From: Cydia pomonella
Taxonomy: Eukaryota > Arthropoda > Insecta > Lepidoptera > Tortricidae
Assembly (NCBI RefSeq): GCF_033807575.1
Contig: NC_084711.1
Location: 5,766,001 to 5,830,000 of the forward strand
DNA length: 64,000 nt
Direction of reading: 5' to 3'
Shown here: piece after piece, positions 22,041 to 33,757 of the stretch
Position numbering within the stretch: the stretch's first letter is position 1
Layout of the letters: every line of letters starts with the position of its first letter
Notes under the pieces: generated by a model
What the model saw: only the letters and a program-made list of their open reading frames with translations
Databases searched by the model: none
What the model was told of the DNA's origin: nothing
Translations under genes and position numbers: made by a program

Positions 22041-22339
22041 GTCAATTGGGTACTTGACACATGTTGAATATTATAACAAAATTTAGTTAAATGGATAGAA
22101 AATGAGCCATCCATTATAAAAAAAGTGGTTTTTTATTATTATTGAGATTATAAAAAAATACAAGGCTCCGAAGTCTCAAAAAAAAATTTTTTTTTCTTTC
22201 AAAAATAGACAAGAAAATGGTATCATTCGATTCCTTACATTTTATTGAAAAATTAATTGTATGACAACTATACACATAAACGCAATATTTCAGGGTCAAA
22301 ATGGCAATTTCCTTGATCTACACAAGTGGTTAACAAACA
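22041..22339. other. Unassigned, A/T-homopolymer-rich DNA
   Basis: Runs of A and T; no feature supported. Confidence 0.4.
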
Positions 22340-22665
22340 TAGGACCCAAGAAGTATGTTGGGATATTTTTTTCTTAGAAATACAATGAAAATATTAACCG
22401 TACAAAATAATTCGGCTCGCAATGTAAAACATTACAAAAGTTACAAGATACGAGTTTTAAAAAGTAACTGTCAACGCTTATCGCAGTTACAATAAAAAGC
22501 TCTTATCTCGTAATGTCATCTGTCATCTCGTAATTTTCAAAAAATATTTCCGGGGAGTTATTAAAAAAAAATCTTAATTAATGATTAGGTACAGGGAAAA
22601 ATTCTATTTATATCTGGTTTAATTTATCGCCCGTATTCGATTTACACACGGTATATCGCATCGCA
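22340..22665. mobile_element. Repeat family R3 copy 1 (TIR element remnant)
   Basis: It shares aatgaaaatattaacc, tacaaaataattcg, aaagtaactgtcaac and tggtttaatttatcgcccg with 26108-26472. The centre can fold (acgagttt...agtaactg / cagttac...agctc). The left terminal repeat is not clear here. Confidence 0.7.
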
Positions 22666-23835
22666 TAGCAGTGATTCCCATGTTTTTTTTTAACCAACAG
22701 AGAATCTTAAGTATAAAAAACCCAAAAAAAGTAGTTGGTAAAGTTTACCCAAACACGGGAAGCAACCAACTATAGAGATAATAATATTAGCTGAGCACTC
22801 CAAAAACCATTACCAATCTTGTACAACTATTTGCTTATTCACGGGACATTAGTATGTGGGAAACCACTGGACTTAAAGAAAGGATTTCGGGCACTGAAAG
22901 CTTGTTTAGGGACATTTTAAATAAAAGATCGAGAGTTGAATAAGAGACCTTAAAAGTTTAAAATAGAGTTGGATTTTGATTGTTTAAGTGGGCAGTCACT
23001 GATTTGTCTGCACATTTTTGAAACACAAAGCCGCCAACGAAATATTGATAACTTAAACTGAAATCATAAATGTAGATAAGGCGAGCATCTGCTTATACCT
23101 ATATAGGGTGGCCGTTGACAAATAATTTTTAGGAATAATTTTCTTATTTACACGTCTTTTACGAAAGTCAATAAAATTCCAACTATTTACAATACAATAC
23201 TATAAAAAAGTAATATCTTCAAAATATTATCTTTTAGATTTGATTTTTGATACATAAACAAAAATTATCAATAATATTCCGCAGTAAAAAAAATGACAAT
23301 ATATACCGCAGTAAATTGTAAAAATAAATAGTTTAGGAACCCGAAAGTCTTGAAATCAAAAGTGCTGAAAAAAAATATTTTATATATAATATTTATAAAT
23401 ATATATTAATAAAGCAAGATTCCACTTCTCGAATTTTCAATTTTGGAATCTTTTGCTTGCTCGGGTGTCAATATTAGCACAAGCGGTTAAACAACTTTGC
23501 CCCTTTGTAAAACAAATAACTATTACAATATTTAAGGTAAACATTCCAATTTTTGTCACCGTAATAATATAATGCACCTATTGTCTAGATAACTATGAAC
23601 ATATTTAACTTATTTAGATGAGTTTAACGCTTATTTTTGTATGCAGACCACGTAACTGCTACTCGGATTTTATTGTTAAAACGATTATCTTAGAGATCGG
23701 GTAGATACTGCTTCAGAAAAAACACACAATCAAGGATGTCTAGAAAAGTCGTACCAACTTCGTATTATAATATCGCTTCCTAGACAAAACTGCCTATTGT
23801 TACCTAGTTATATTTTCCTTTTGAATTTTTTTGTT
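22666..23835. other. Unassigned AT-rich DNA
   Basis: No gene or convincing repeat. 23384-23410 is nearly pure A/T. Confidence 0.45.
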
Positions 23836-24122
23836 TGGTAGGGCACGGCACAGCGGATGTCATTCCAGAACTAGAGCACAGCCCAACTGGGGAAGTAACG
23901 CCACCTTACAGAAAACCGCAGCCAAATAACACTAGACCCTACTCATAGTGTTGTGTTTCAGCCGGTGAATAAGGTTGCCAGAGCTCAACGAGGGTGCGGA
24001 GTGTTAGGGTCGGCAACTCGCATGTAACTCCTCTTGAGTTGCAGGCGTACATAGGCTACGGAGACTGCTTATCATCAGGCGGGCCGAGCGCTTGTTGTTC
24101 CACCGACGTAGTATAAAAAAAA
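23836..24122 (+). mobile_element. SINE with LINE-derived 3' tail, copy 2
   Basis: 5'-truncated copy starting at tggtagggcacggcacagc. It aligns through agcccaactggggaagta to gcttatcatcaggcgggcc, ends in gtataaaaaaaa, and is non-coding. Confidence 0.85.
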
Positions 24123-24302
24123 TTGTTATTGGTATAATAAAGAATAATTATTTACTTAACTACGACTACTTAATAATGTACGAGCACTTTAATTAAGGCA
24201 CTTGCCATATTCGTATGTTCATTATAAGGAAACCATTTGCTAGTACTCGATTAACTAAATGTTTAGCATTTTTTTAGGATCCTTATTTACCAAAGGGCGT
24301 AC

Positions 24303-24419
24303 GCTCAAATATCGTACAGCGTTTTACAATGGGCCCTTTAAATATTCGACATAGTTGCGTAATTATCGCACTAGTGCGGTTAAGTAGCACCATATGTGCT
24401 GTAAAAGTTATTATGGCCA
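24303..24419 (+). mobile_element. Repeat family R2, first part (rearranged copy)
   Basis: tcgtacagcgttttaca, cctttaaatattcgacat and cgcactagtgcggt match the right half of 33086-33320 in the same orientation. Confidence 0.65.
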
Positions 24420-24565
24420 GCTTCGGGCTGGTTGAAGACTTAGCTGCATGAATCTATTTTATAATATGTTAAGAAAGTCAAAGTGTAAATATATAAGCTA
24501 GTTTTACTGCAAAAACTCAGCTACCTTTTACTAGAAAATCACCGCGTAACTTCTTGTATTGAAAA

Positions 24566-24692
24566 ACGTTGAACGATACATGTGTGAATAGCTAATTCGC
24601 ACCTCGTGTCGATTAAAACACTCTCTTCTGTCGTGTTTTAATTTATCGCCAATCGTTGCAAATTTCCTATTCGCACTTGTATCATAATGTAC
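24566..24692 (-). mobile_element. Repeat family R2, second part (inverted)
   Basis: gaacgatacatgtgtgaata, cacctcgtgtcgattaaaac and tcgtgttttaatttatcgcc match the left half of 33086-33320 in reverse orientation. With 24303-24419 this gives an internally inverted copy or two separate insertions. Confidence 0.65.
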
Positions 24693-24952
24693 TATATCCC
24701 CTGAGATAAGTGGTAGATATGTTGCAGCCCAGAGAAAATCACTCAACGTTTAACAAATTGGCGTAGTTATCTTTGAAAACGATTGGTTCACTCAGCCAAG
24801 TGATTGATGAAGTCATAACTTAAAGAAATGAACTAAAATAAGATAAAGTTAATAAATAATAAATAAAACAATGTAATACTAACCTAACCTAACGTCATAT
24901 TTATCAATCTCCAAATTAACTAAGTAAATGACCACTCGACGTTCAGCCATCT

Positions 24953-25035
24953 GGTTAAACGTTACGATCAATGACTTTTCTGGTTGTTCTTTAGCCAACT
25001 AATTAGCTGGCTAATTTAACCAGTTGGCTGCAACG
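24953..25035. mobile_element. Short palindromic element
   Basis: tcagccatctggttaaa and tttaaccagttggctgc are inverted ends. tagccaactaattagctggct forms a further palindrome inside. Confidence 0.6.
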
Positions 25036-26107
25036 GATATAGTATGCAAGTTAAGCTAAGTGGCATTCCTTTATTCTTACACGTTTCAATAGTAAATCGT
25101 AATTTCCTTACTTCGACTGTGTGTTGAATATTAGAAGAAATAACAACAGAATTTCGCGAAATTAGCTTATTCGTGCGTCAATATGCATCCGACGACCTAA
25201 TGCGATCAATTTGCCTGACTGGGGAACTAGTGCCTAAATTACCGCATCCATCCAGTACAATTGCTGCCAATAATAGTCTAACCCAGATTGAACCTATTGT
25301 CAATTATTGAAGACCCTACCCTGATTACCTTTGGTTGGATAGCTGGGTAGTTATAAGGTTTTTACCATGTAACAAATCCATACCAATTATACCAACCCAT
25401 TTATACTGTAGTCGCCTAGTGCCCATGGTACAAAGGGGATCTGTGAAAAATATACGTGAAATATTTATTTAATTATTCATATAATATACAACATACAATT
25501 CCCATCCTAGCATGGCCTCATACCATTACTTACTTATTTCAGTACGAATCCTTTTTATATTTGTCTTTAAAATCTGTTAAGTTAGATATTATATGATAGC
25601 ATTGGTCACTGATTAATGCGCGCAAAATGCATTGCAAATCGTTTTACTGGGCATGTTGCTCGCACCTATTCGACACGTGTCAAGCGCAGATCTTGTCAAA
25701 GTCATATCATATCAATATAATAAAAAATATGAAATCAGAATACCGCTTTTAGTTTATTTTAGCATGTGTAATGACTCATTAAGCTATGAATACTGACAGG
25801 AAGTACAAAATGACCATAAAGAATTTGCTATTGAAACTCAGCGGTCAATTGATATAATTGAAGCAATTTGGTTTGACGCAGATGACTTTCAGACAGATTT
25901 ATTATGTGGTCTGATAGCACAACTTATAATTTAATAGTCTCAGTGTAACCTCAGGCGACAACCCACAAAAGCGTTGATGTGCATCGAATTTGAGTCATTA
26001 AGTTTTTTAAGATTGCTTCAAAAGGCTTAAATTAAAATCGAGCGTGTATGTTTTTTCATTGTATGTCTGCCAAAACTTTGTATTATATATATGTATATAA
26101 CATTATA
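25036..26107. other. Unassigned AT-rich DNA
   Basis: Nothing supportable on either strand. Confidence 0.45.
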
Positions 26108-26472
26108 CAGTGTGTAAATTCAATACGGGAGAATATTTAATTAGCATAGGACCTAAGAAGTATATTGAGAACAATTTTACTTAGAAATAGAATGAAAATA
26201 TTAACCATACAAAATAATTCGTCAGGCAATGTAAAGCAACAGATAAGTTACGAGATAAGTACGAGCTTTTTAAAGTAACTGTCAACACTTGTTGTCAGTT
26301 ACTATAAGAAGCTCGTATCTCGTGATGTCACATCATGTATGTGTCGTAATGTTTGCAGTACATTGCTGCTTGTTAGTGTAACTGAAATAAACTTGTTTAT
26401 TAATGATTATATGGGATAAATTATATATATGGTTTAATTTATCGCCCGCATTCGATTTTTACACCGTATATT
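26108..26472. mobile_element. Repeat family R3 copy 2, complete TIR element
   Basis: The left end (atacagtgtgtaaattcaa, tacgggaga) and the inverse of the right end (tcgcccgcattcgattttta, caccgtat) are imperfect terminal repeats. A central hairpin pairs cgagataagtacgagctttt with gaagctcgtatctcg. It matches the truncated copy at 22340-22665 and is non-coding. Confidence 0.7.
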
Positions 26473-28419
26473 ATATATGTTTAAAACGTTTGTGGCATCT
26501 AAAAGTAATTGACTTATGCTACGATAAATAAATGTTAGCTGTTTGAAAAAACTTTTTGTTAGCGAAAAAAAAAATGGACACTGCAGTTTTTTTACCTTGA
26601 GACAGTGCTGAAATTCAACAATAATTATGAATTTTCATTCTTCATCAATTTTATGAGGCCCTATTAAAAACTACCTGTTGCACATTAATAATGAAGAAAC
26701 TGTCGAGGGACACTGTTATTAGATTCCAATCGATTTGGAGACGTGGGCAGCTATAGGTCGTTGGGCAGATATAGGTATGTTAATCGCCACGTCGCTGTCG
26801 ATGTCGGACTAAATTACAACGTTCGAACTTCGAAGTCAGTAGTTTATCATAGTTTGAAATAATTGCTAGGTGTCATTTGGTAGGTAGTCGAACGCATATT
26901 AGACTTATTGGTATAATTTATTTTATATTTTATATCGACATATTAATTTACGCCGGTATAAAAGCCTCAGTTAACCATAAATTTAAGTAGCAAATTTCGA
27001 TATAAGTTAGTTTAAAATTTGTACGATTAAAAAAACACAATGCAATTGAAACATCACATGTACTATTTTTAATCTAAAACTGAATATGCACCTTATAGTT
27101 TATGTATAATTTTCTGATGATTTCAGCCTTGAACTTGTTTTTGTGAGTTTGACAATAAATTATCCCTAAAGCTTAATTATCCGCATGTAACTGTACAGAC
27201 AGCATAAGGCTTTAAGTTATAGTTGTTTATTACTTTTTTCTTGCCACATCAAACTTACGTAAGACAAAAACATACATAGGTATGTAAAACTTTGTGCACT
27301 GTTCTAAATGATAAGACATTAAAACTAATATTACGTTGCCGAAGTCACATTTAACTTTTCATTTTGAAGGTATTTTCATTTCGTTTGGTCACTTTAAATT
27401 ACCTATTTATTTCCTTCTCTATAATATTATTCTAGTTTGTATTGTATTGATCGTATTTTTTTTTTCAATATTAAAGCAAGGCTTGCTCTATTAGTTTTAA
27501 CAGTGTACTAGACAATCTGGAAAACTTAGCAAGAGCAATAAAGAACTGGTTTATTGCACTGATATTTATAATATAAATTTCTCTTTTGAAGATACCCAGA
27601 CTGGCATCAAAAGGACACAAAGACACAAAGAACTCATCGTCCTTTCCGCGCACGCAAAGAGGAAGGCAAACACTCGTGTCATTGTATCATTCTAAAGCGT
27701 TGATATTAAACTTTCTTTCCTACTTTTATCCATCCTATACTGTCTGCCTTGTACTATTTTATTTCTTTGGATCATTTTTTTTTTAGTGTATGCCGCATAC
27801 TGTAGCGTACTCAATAACTCCCCCGGGATCATTATATTTACAGGAGCACAAGGAAACACAACCGTTAGGAGTATTCGTGTATTGCAAGAATGGATCTTGA
27901 ATCTACCTGCGCTGTCAAGCGTTTATCAAAGTATTTATTATCTACCTACATTACACTTAGGAACGGGTACCAGCTTACCTGTATTATGAAGCGCTTAAAA
28001 AACCAAATGCAAGGGTTTTAGTTAGCAACGGTTTTGGTAAGCAAAGCCTTACAAAATACCCCATACAAAACCCTCGAAGGGGATACCGGACCGGACCCTG
28101 ATTGCAATGTAGGTACAGCAATTGAAGCTTACACCTACTCGGTGCAACTATAGTTGAAACGTTAATGTAAACTAAACGATTAGTGAGGTAAGGAAAAAGC
28201 TGGTATTATTTCCTCAGACTTGTAATTTGTTTCGCTTAGAGATTCCTCTTTTACAAGTAAAATGGCGAGCAGCTGCGGTAAGATAGTGTAATTCCAAAAT
28301 TGTTGCGAGAGTGGGGGTGTAATGAAATCCAGGGAGAACCAGTATGACGTGAAATAAAATAGGCCTCCTGTATTTGTGGTCAGACTTGAACTGACCTCTA
28401 GCATTCGCGCGCAGTTGAC
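26473..28419. other. Long unassigned stretch
   Basis: Short frames at 27586-27786 and 27786-27989 have no recognisable domain. The region has no repeat I can name. A 112-codon - strand frame beginning at a true ATG (28518 to 28180) overlaps the hairpin at 28420 and is not recognised. Confidence 0.35.
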
Positions 28420-28490
28420 ACCATAATTGACCAGGTTACCTATCAACGGCTTATGCATAAACCGTAGATAGGCAACCTGGTCACTATGGT
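28420..28490. repeat. 71-bp hairpin, miRNA-precursor-like
   Basis: The arms 28420-28452 and 28459-28490 pair over about 32 positions with few mismatches, around the loop atgcat. The best-paired core is gaccaggtt with aacctggtc. The size and near-continuous stem suit either a miRNA precursor or a very short MITE. No second copy is seen in this window. Confidence 0.6.
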
Positions 28491-28576
28491 ACCCTTCTCG
28501 ATTTCCTAAGTATAACATTCACTATTACTGTATATGTTATATGGGTATATTTGATAAGATTTTATATCCTCTAAAC

Positions 28577-28770
28577 CAGTGGTTCCTAACCTGGGGGTAA
28601 TTACCACCGTGGGGGCAAAACTGGTATTTCACGGGGGTAATAAGCTTAATTAAAGATAACAAAGATTAGACCTATAAGAAAGACTATTGATGATTATTGG
28701 GAGGAGGGGTAAAATCAGGATCCCTATTTAGTCTTAGGGGTGACAGGACTAAAAAGGTTAGGAAGCACTG
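28577..28770. mobile_element. hAT-type MITE with perfect 8-bp target duplication
   Basis: The element begins CAGTGGTTCCTAACCT and ends with its inverse (AGGTTAGGAAGCACTG, one mismatch in 16). CTCTAAAC stands immediately before (28569-28576) and after it (28771-28778). CAG-type termini and an 8-bp duplication define the hAT superfamily. It is 194 bp and non-coding. The intact duplication suggests a fairly recent insertion. Confidence 0.93.
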
Positions 28771-28778
28771 CTCTAAAC

Positions 28779-29483
28779 GCTAGCTGGGTGTTACTAGCAT
28801 TTTTTTATCACTTAGGATTTTTGTAAATCGAGGGAGTTAGCGCTGTTATCCGTACAATTTTTAGACCAATCAAATTATTTTGATTGCATATTTGATTTAT
28901 GTTCTCTTGGCGTATGTATACCTATTGCAGTGTAGCCTAGAACGTACGCTGGTTTTCCCAAGCCTTTGACTAACCAGTACTCAGCAATTGGAATGACTTG
29001 AGCATCCTAACAAGATAAAGTAAGGTACTTCAGTGAGAGTAGTGCTGTTTCCTCTAATAACATTAATATATCGCGATATGTCTGTGTTTTTCTACCTGCG
29101 CTCTATGACACTGATGAATAATCTGATTACTTTTGTAGGATGTAGGTACTACTTATTTATTAGTGTATTTTTTCTGCTATCTTTCTTTATCTAATTACAA
29201 TATTTATTGTAATAATCCTAATTTATAATATAATGCGAAAGTAGGTAACTCTGTCTGATTAAGGATTAAAAAATAATGCTATACAATAATGATATACATA
29301 CCTAAGTTGTGTCTTGATAAAGGATATATCATAAAATATTCATTCACCGCAGACAAAAAGCTAGTAAATATATAAACGGGCTAGAAATAGCTTAATATAA
29401 ACTTATACATGTTTCCATTTTACACTGCATTTTATAAGCACACGATTCCTACGCACATGGTGCCTATGTGCATAAACAGCAGC
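28779..29483. other. Unassigned AT-rich DNA
   Basis: No feature supported. Confidence 0.45.
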
Positions 29484-29590
29484 CAGAGGGCGCCGTGCGC
29501 GGCCCCGCCCGCGCCGCGCATAAATAAACAACCGTGTAAATCCTGCCGTGGTGCGCGTGCGACGCTAAGGGCTAGTATTGAGGTGCGTGC
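29484..29590. promoter_or_regulatory. CpG-rich island, candidate promoter or regulatory element
   Basis: A sharp rise in G+C within AT-rich DNA: cgcggccccgcccgcgccgc is a GC-box-like run, followed by the TATA-like cataaataa and by gtgcgcgtgcgacg. Frames on both strands are open but shapeless. It could be a promoter, a CpG-rich retroelement promoter or a chance composition spike. Confidence 0.25.
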
Positions 29591-29769
29591 CTGACGAATA
29601 CTCGTAGCGGGATATATTAAAGTATGCATAGTAATGCATTTTAGAATGCAGTGTCGATGATGTCATTTTTAATGGCAACCTTGTTGATGATTTTAAATAA
29701 CACAATGTCAAAAAAAAACAAGAGTCAGGTTGCGAATAACTATCTGTATTTTCAATATTTGACTAAGTA

Positions 29770-29885
29770 CTTCCTGTGCCTGCGCTTATACAACGGTACA
29801 CTGCGGTCTTGAATCTATCGCTACTCAAGAGCCTTTCTGTCCCAGCGGCCATCGATTCTACTGCAATGTGCTTCGCCCACAATAA
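29770..29885 (-). pseudogene. RTE-type LINE polyprotein fragment
   Basis: The - strand reads VGEAHCSRIDGRWDRKALE (ending near 29821). This is a decayed form of the WAGHIARRxDGRWGRKxLEW block near the C-terminus of RTE-like endonuclease/reverse-transcriptase proteins. Cys, Arg and Trp positions in the second half are kept. Flanks decay quickly, and the downstream part (toward 29770) matches only weakly. Confidence 0.6.
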
Positions 29886-31394
29886 AATAACATACAGATC
29901 GACCACAAGGTCCCAGGAAACAAAATGTCACCCCGCTTGACCAAAGCACAAACACAGCACATACAACCCTCTTTCTCAAGCCCCGAACACATGGTTTTCG
30001 TGTTCGAAATGTATTTTTCAATAGGTATTTCTAGGTGCAGACTGGAATAACCTCGGCTGCCACGCAGGCGCAGCTGCTCGGGCAGTGGTCATGCTAGATG
30101 GATAAATGATAGCGCCCGCCGCCAGATTAAGCTCGGTCTACTTTACCTTACAGATTTATGAAATATCGCAATGAATATCATCGATTGTTCGTACTGATAG
30201 ATATGCATGTTTATTTATTAGGTACTAATTCTTACCACAAGAAACATTAAGTACGAGTAATGTTCTTAAATTTATATTTTGTAAGTTTTTTTTTATCGGG
30301 ATAAGTATTTAAAAAAAAAACTTGTTAGGGTAACTTTTTATTTGTTGTCGAATCATTTTTTTTTTTGTTAGATTTGATACAGTTCGATAAATTTGAAGAG
30401 CTCCTCTATCTGGGCGCAATAAATAAAAAATCCCAATATGGGAAAAAAATGTATTTACCATCGTTTTCGCAACTCAAAGATTTCGCAGGACATACGGTGA
30501 AATTACGCTCGTATTGTATATACAGAACTCTATATTTCAAAAATGGAAATTCCTATATTTTTTGATATTTTCTAGAAATTTCCAACTTTTTTCTTTCCGT
30601 TATTTAATTCTTAATCTTCGTTTTGATGAATGTCTATTGCGTTCGTCACTGTATTAGTACAACCTTTTTTTATTTTGTCAGCCAAACAAACCTGTACTCC
30701 TGCTGTGTGGAAATTAAGTTTAGGCTATTGAAATAATTAATTAATTATTTTTTGTGCACAGCAGCTATCACTCGGCATCATACGCATTAATTAATACCGA
30801 TGTCTCAGCTTCAAAGGCGGGAACGCTGTACAGACCTTAACAAATATATCGACATTAACAGAACCTCAAAACTATCTGAATTGAACTTTATTTCACTCGT
30901 CATAAGATCAAGTTTACTACAATTTGGGAACCTTTCATGTTCAAACCTATTTGAAGCAGATACGTGTTGATGGATGGGGAAAGGCTTAATCTCATTAAAC
31001 AAAATGAAGCCTTGGTCAATTTATCGGATCCAGATTTCGGGAGTTGGTCCGATTCAATCAATCGATGCACGCGTGGGTGGCAAGTTATCGAATTATTTAA
31101 TAAGAGCATTCTATCTAATCGCCTAATGGCCTAAGATTGATGACTACACGACACAATAACGATTGTTTTTATATCTCCCTAAGTCGAGGCATTAAGCAAT
31201 GGAGCGTGAATGAAACTTTATCCACCTTTGTTGGCATTACTACTTCATAAACAGCACCAAGAATACCTATAGATCTGAAGTCTTGTTTATATCAATATGA
31301 TATTAATTGTAATTGAACAGTAATATAATAAGAAGTACACGGTTGGCCGTTTTTGAATGATCGAATAAAAAAAACGAAGTCCCTGTGGTGCCTA
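29886..31394. other. Unassigned stretch with one curious frame
   Basis: 30365-30565 has an open frame after a poly-T tract and TTAG (acceptor-like), but begins with a non-ATG codon and has no recognisable domain. 30040-30130 is locally GC-rich. Nothing else. Confidence 0.35.
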
Positions 31395-31510
31395 CATTCT
31401 TTTATTTATTTTATTTTATTGGTATTCAGGAGAACAACAGCGCTACCGCTACCGCAAATACAACTTACATAGGTATTTTTACATAGTATTAGGCCAATAA
31501 CAGTTATCCG
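31395..31510 (-). mobile_element. LINE 3' tail with (AAAT)n end
   Basis: On the - strand ggtagcgctgttgttctcct leads into gaataccaataaaataaaat and an AAATAA-rich tail. This looks like a LINE 3' end with polyadenylation signals. Confidence 0.5.
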
Positions 31511-31609
31511 TTGGTTGCAAAATAATATACAGATATATTATTAGTAAAACAAAGTAATATTTAAAGTGAAACTGTGCAAGCCCACAGTAAGTGTCTACAG
31601 TTTCGTAAA

Positions 31610-31772
31610 TAGGTGTATGTACAATATAAATATCTACAAATTTATTTATTGCGTATGTCAAACAACATAATCATTAATATAATACTAAAAAATAAATCAT
31701 GTACAAGATTAAAATGGGCGGTCTTATAGCGAGTGGCTGAGGAGCGATTTCTTCAGATATCAGAAGCGTTTA
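31610..31772 (-). mobile_element. LINE 3' end, 'gataagaccgcc' family
   Basis: On the - strand gaagaaatcgctcctcagcc and gctataagaccgcccatttt are followed by acgcaataaataaattt. It matches the 3' end at 54296-54480 and more loosely 19700-19826. Confidence 0.65.
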
Positions 31773-32344
31773 TTTGCTTAGATACCATAATAGGATGTTA
31801 TATAATATTATTTATACATGTTCCGTGTGTGATGTCTAAATCTAATAATAAAAATAAATAACATAACATTGCAGCTAAATATAAATTAAAAATTAAAATG
31901 TACATAAAAAAACCTTTGATTATAATAGATAAGTACAACAAAATTAACTATTTGCATACCTACAAAATTTATTTACTACATATAGCAATAACGCTCAGTA
32001 GCGTAACTCAAGTCCTAAAGTAATTGTAGGTGTGTAAATTGAGAGTCTAAGCATGCATCAGAATGCGCAAACCCTCCAAACTATGAATGAATAATCGCAG
32101 TGAGTTATGTTAAAGTTTGTCTAAGTTACGTTCCAAGATACCTTGCAGTAAACACGTACAAAGGTCGACAACAATTTTCGCATACTGAACATTGTTGGAA
32201 ATTGAAAGGCTCACCACGTCATGAGAATAATCGAGTTCTGCCATCGGACAACCTACCTTCGACGAGCATAAGAGAGGTGAAAATCCCATGATTTACATTT
32301 TATTTGGATCAAGGAACAGCCACGCTCTAAGAATCCTAATAATG
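31773..32344. other. Unassigned AT-rich DNA
   Basis: A 63-codon frame at 32100-32291 begins with a non-ATG codon and is not recognised. Nothing else is seen. Confidence 0.4.
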
Positions 32345-32483
32345 TACAGTCGCCATCAGATATATCGCAGCGGCCGAGATGCTCACAATTAGCTAAACAC
32401 GCACTCTAACGCCTTGACAATAGAGGCGTGTTCAGATATTTGTGAGCGCCTTGGCCGCTCCGATATATCTGCCGTCGACTGTA
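32345..32483. mobile_element. MITE, TACAGTC family 2, complete
   Basis: TACAGTCGCCATCAGATAT opens the element, and the inverse atatctgccgtcgactgta closes it. gcggccgaga and tggccgctcc pair further in. It is 139 bp and non-coding. Partial copies lie at 38380-38456 and 41600-41643. Confidence 0.85.
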
Positions 32484-32792
32484 CATCAAGAAGTGCGCTC
32501 AAATACGCTTGCTCCATTTCAGATGTCATGACATAATAGTATGAATCTACATAATATATTGTTTTTGTATTTTCCTGCCCTGTGTTGCTTTGCTTAATGC
32601 CCCATATCGGAAGTAGGTCAAATAAACATTAACACGGCATATCCGAATAAGGATCTAAACTAGACTATGTTGCTGTAACTTTTAAGCAACATACCTACTT
32701 GCCATCATATTTAAAACAGAAACGCATCTCTATACTTAGAATTACCGAATGACTAGAAAGGAATGGTTTAAAGGTTAAAAGCAAAGCTCGGA

Positions 32793-32983
32793 AACCGGTT
32801 AAATTTCCAAATCGGGTAAATGTACTTGGCGCAAAATTTTTTAATTCTTTCTTTCTTTTTAATTATATAATTTCTTTTTAATTCTTTTTCTTTTAGTTCT
32901 TTCGAAAAACCGTTATTGTTAAACCGGTTTTTATAATAACAATTCTTCTCAAATTAACCGGTTTAGAGCAATAAAAACCGGTT
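32793..32983. promoter_or_regulatory. Cluster of four AACCGGTT palindromes
   Basis: Exact AACCGGTT at 32793-32800, 32922-32929, 32956-32963 and 32976-32983, plus the half-related aaaaaccgtta at about 32906. AACCGGTT is the core of the Grainyhead/CP2 binding consensus in insects. The spacing is irregular and no TIR is seen around it. It could be an enhancer, or the remnant of a repeat rich in this motif. Confidence 0.4.
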
Positions 32984-33085
32984 CCTTCCTATGTCGGTGT
33001 CTATGTTTACATGGCACACCACCAGGCCGACCGGCCGTTTCGTCGCTCATCGAATAAATCGGTTTTTTAGGTTACAATATAGTAC

Positions 33086-33320
33086 ATTACGATACAAGTG
33101 CGAAAAATAGGAAATTCGAAACGAGTGGCGATAAATTAAAACACGACCGAAGGGAGTGTTTTTAATCGACACGAGTTGCGAATTACCTATTCGCACATGT
33201 ATCGTACAACGTTTTACAGTACATATGGCCCTTTAAATGTTCGACACAGTAACGTAATATGCTACTTCTCGCACTAGTGCTATAAAGTAGCCCCATATGT
33301 ACTGTAAAAATTATTAAAAC
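33086..33320 (+). mobile_element. Dispersed repeat, family R2 copy 3, most complete
   Basis: It runs from cattacgatacaagtgcg through aaacgagtggcgataaatta, cgacacgagttgcgaatta, tcgtacaacgttttacagt and cgcactagtgc. Other copies are at 19858-20078 and (split) 24303-24692. The ends of the first half are inverted (gatacaagtgcga / tcgcacatgtatc). Non-coding. Confidence 0.8.
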
Positions 33321-33757
33321 GTTCGCGGTGTTATAAAAGTTCGGAGGAACACCGAAATAAACCGGTATTTGATAAAACGGCCCCGAGCCTTGGTTAAAAG
33401 TGCTAAAACTGGACAATTTACGTATACATAAATTTGTATACTTATTCATTCAAAATTGTATGAGGGGACTAAAGTAAAATTGCAGATTTAATATTTACAT
33501 GTTTTAATCAGGGGCAAATGCTTTAAAAAATTCACTCGAAAACTAAACTATTTGCGAGGGCAGACTTGAAGCACGACCGTAAAAGATTAAAGTTGTCTCG
33601 ATAGAAAAAAATCAAGAAAACATGTTCAATTTTCAATTGTATATCGTACTCTGCAGCAGTATAATTTTAGTATAAAATATCTATTGATATAGCTGAGAGA
33701 TTTGACTAGCAAAATTGTAATCAGAAGTTTACTTTCAGAGTTATTGAGGTAAAGCTT
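33321..33757. other. Unassigned DNA
   Basis: Contains one more ccggt site (taaaccggtat, about 33359). No gene. Confidence 0.4.

Noticed and set aside
28180..28518. 112-codon ATG frame on the - strand
   Set aside because: No recognisable domain, overlaps a palindromic hairpin, and no promoter or splice context.
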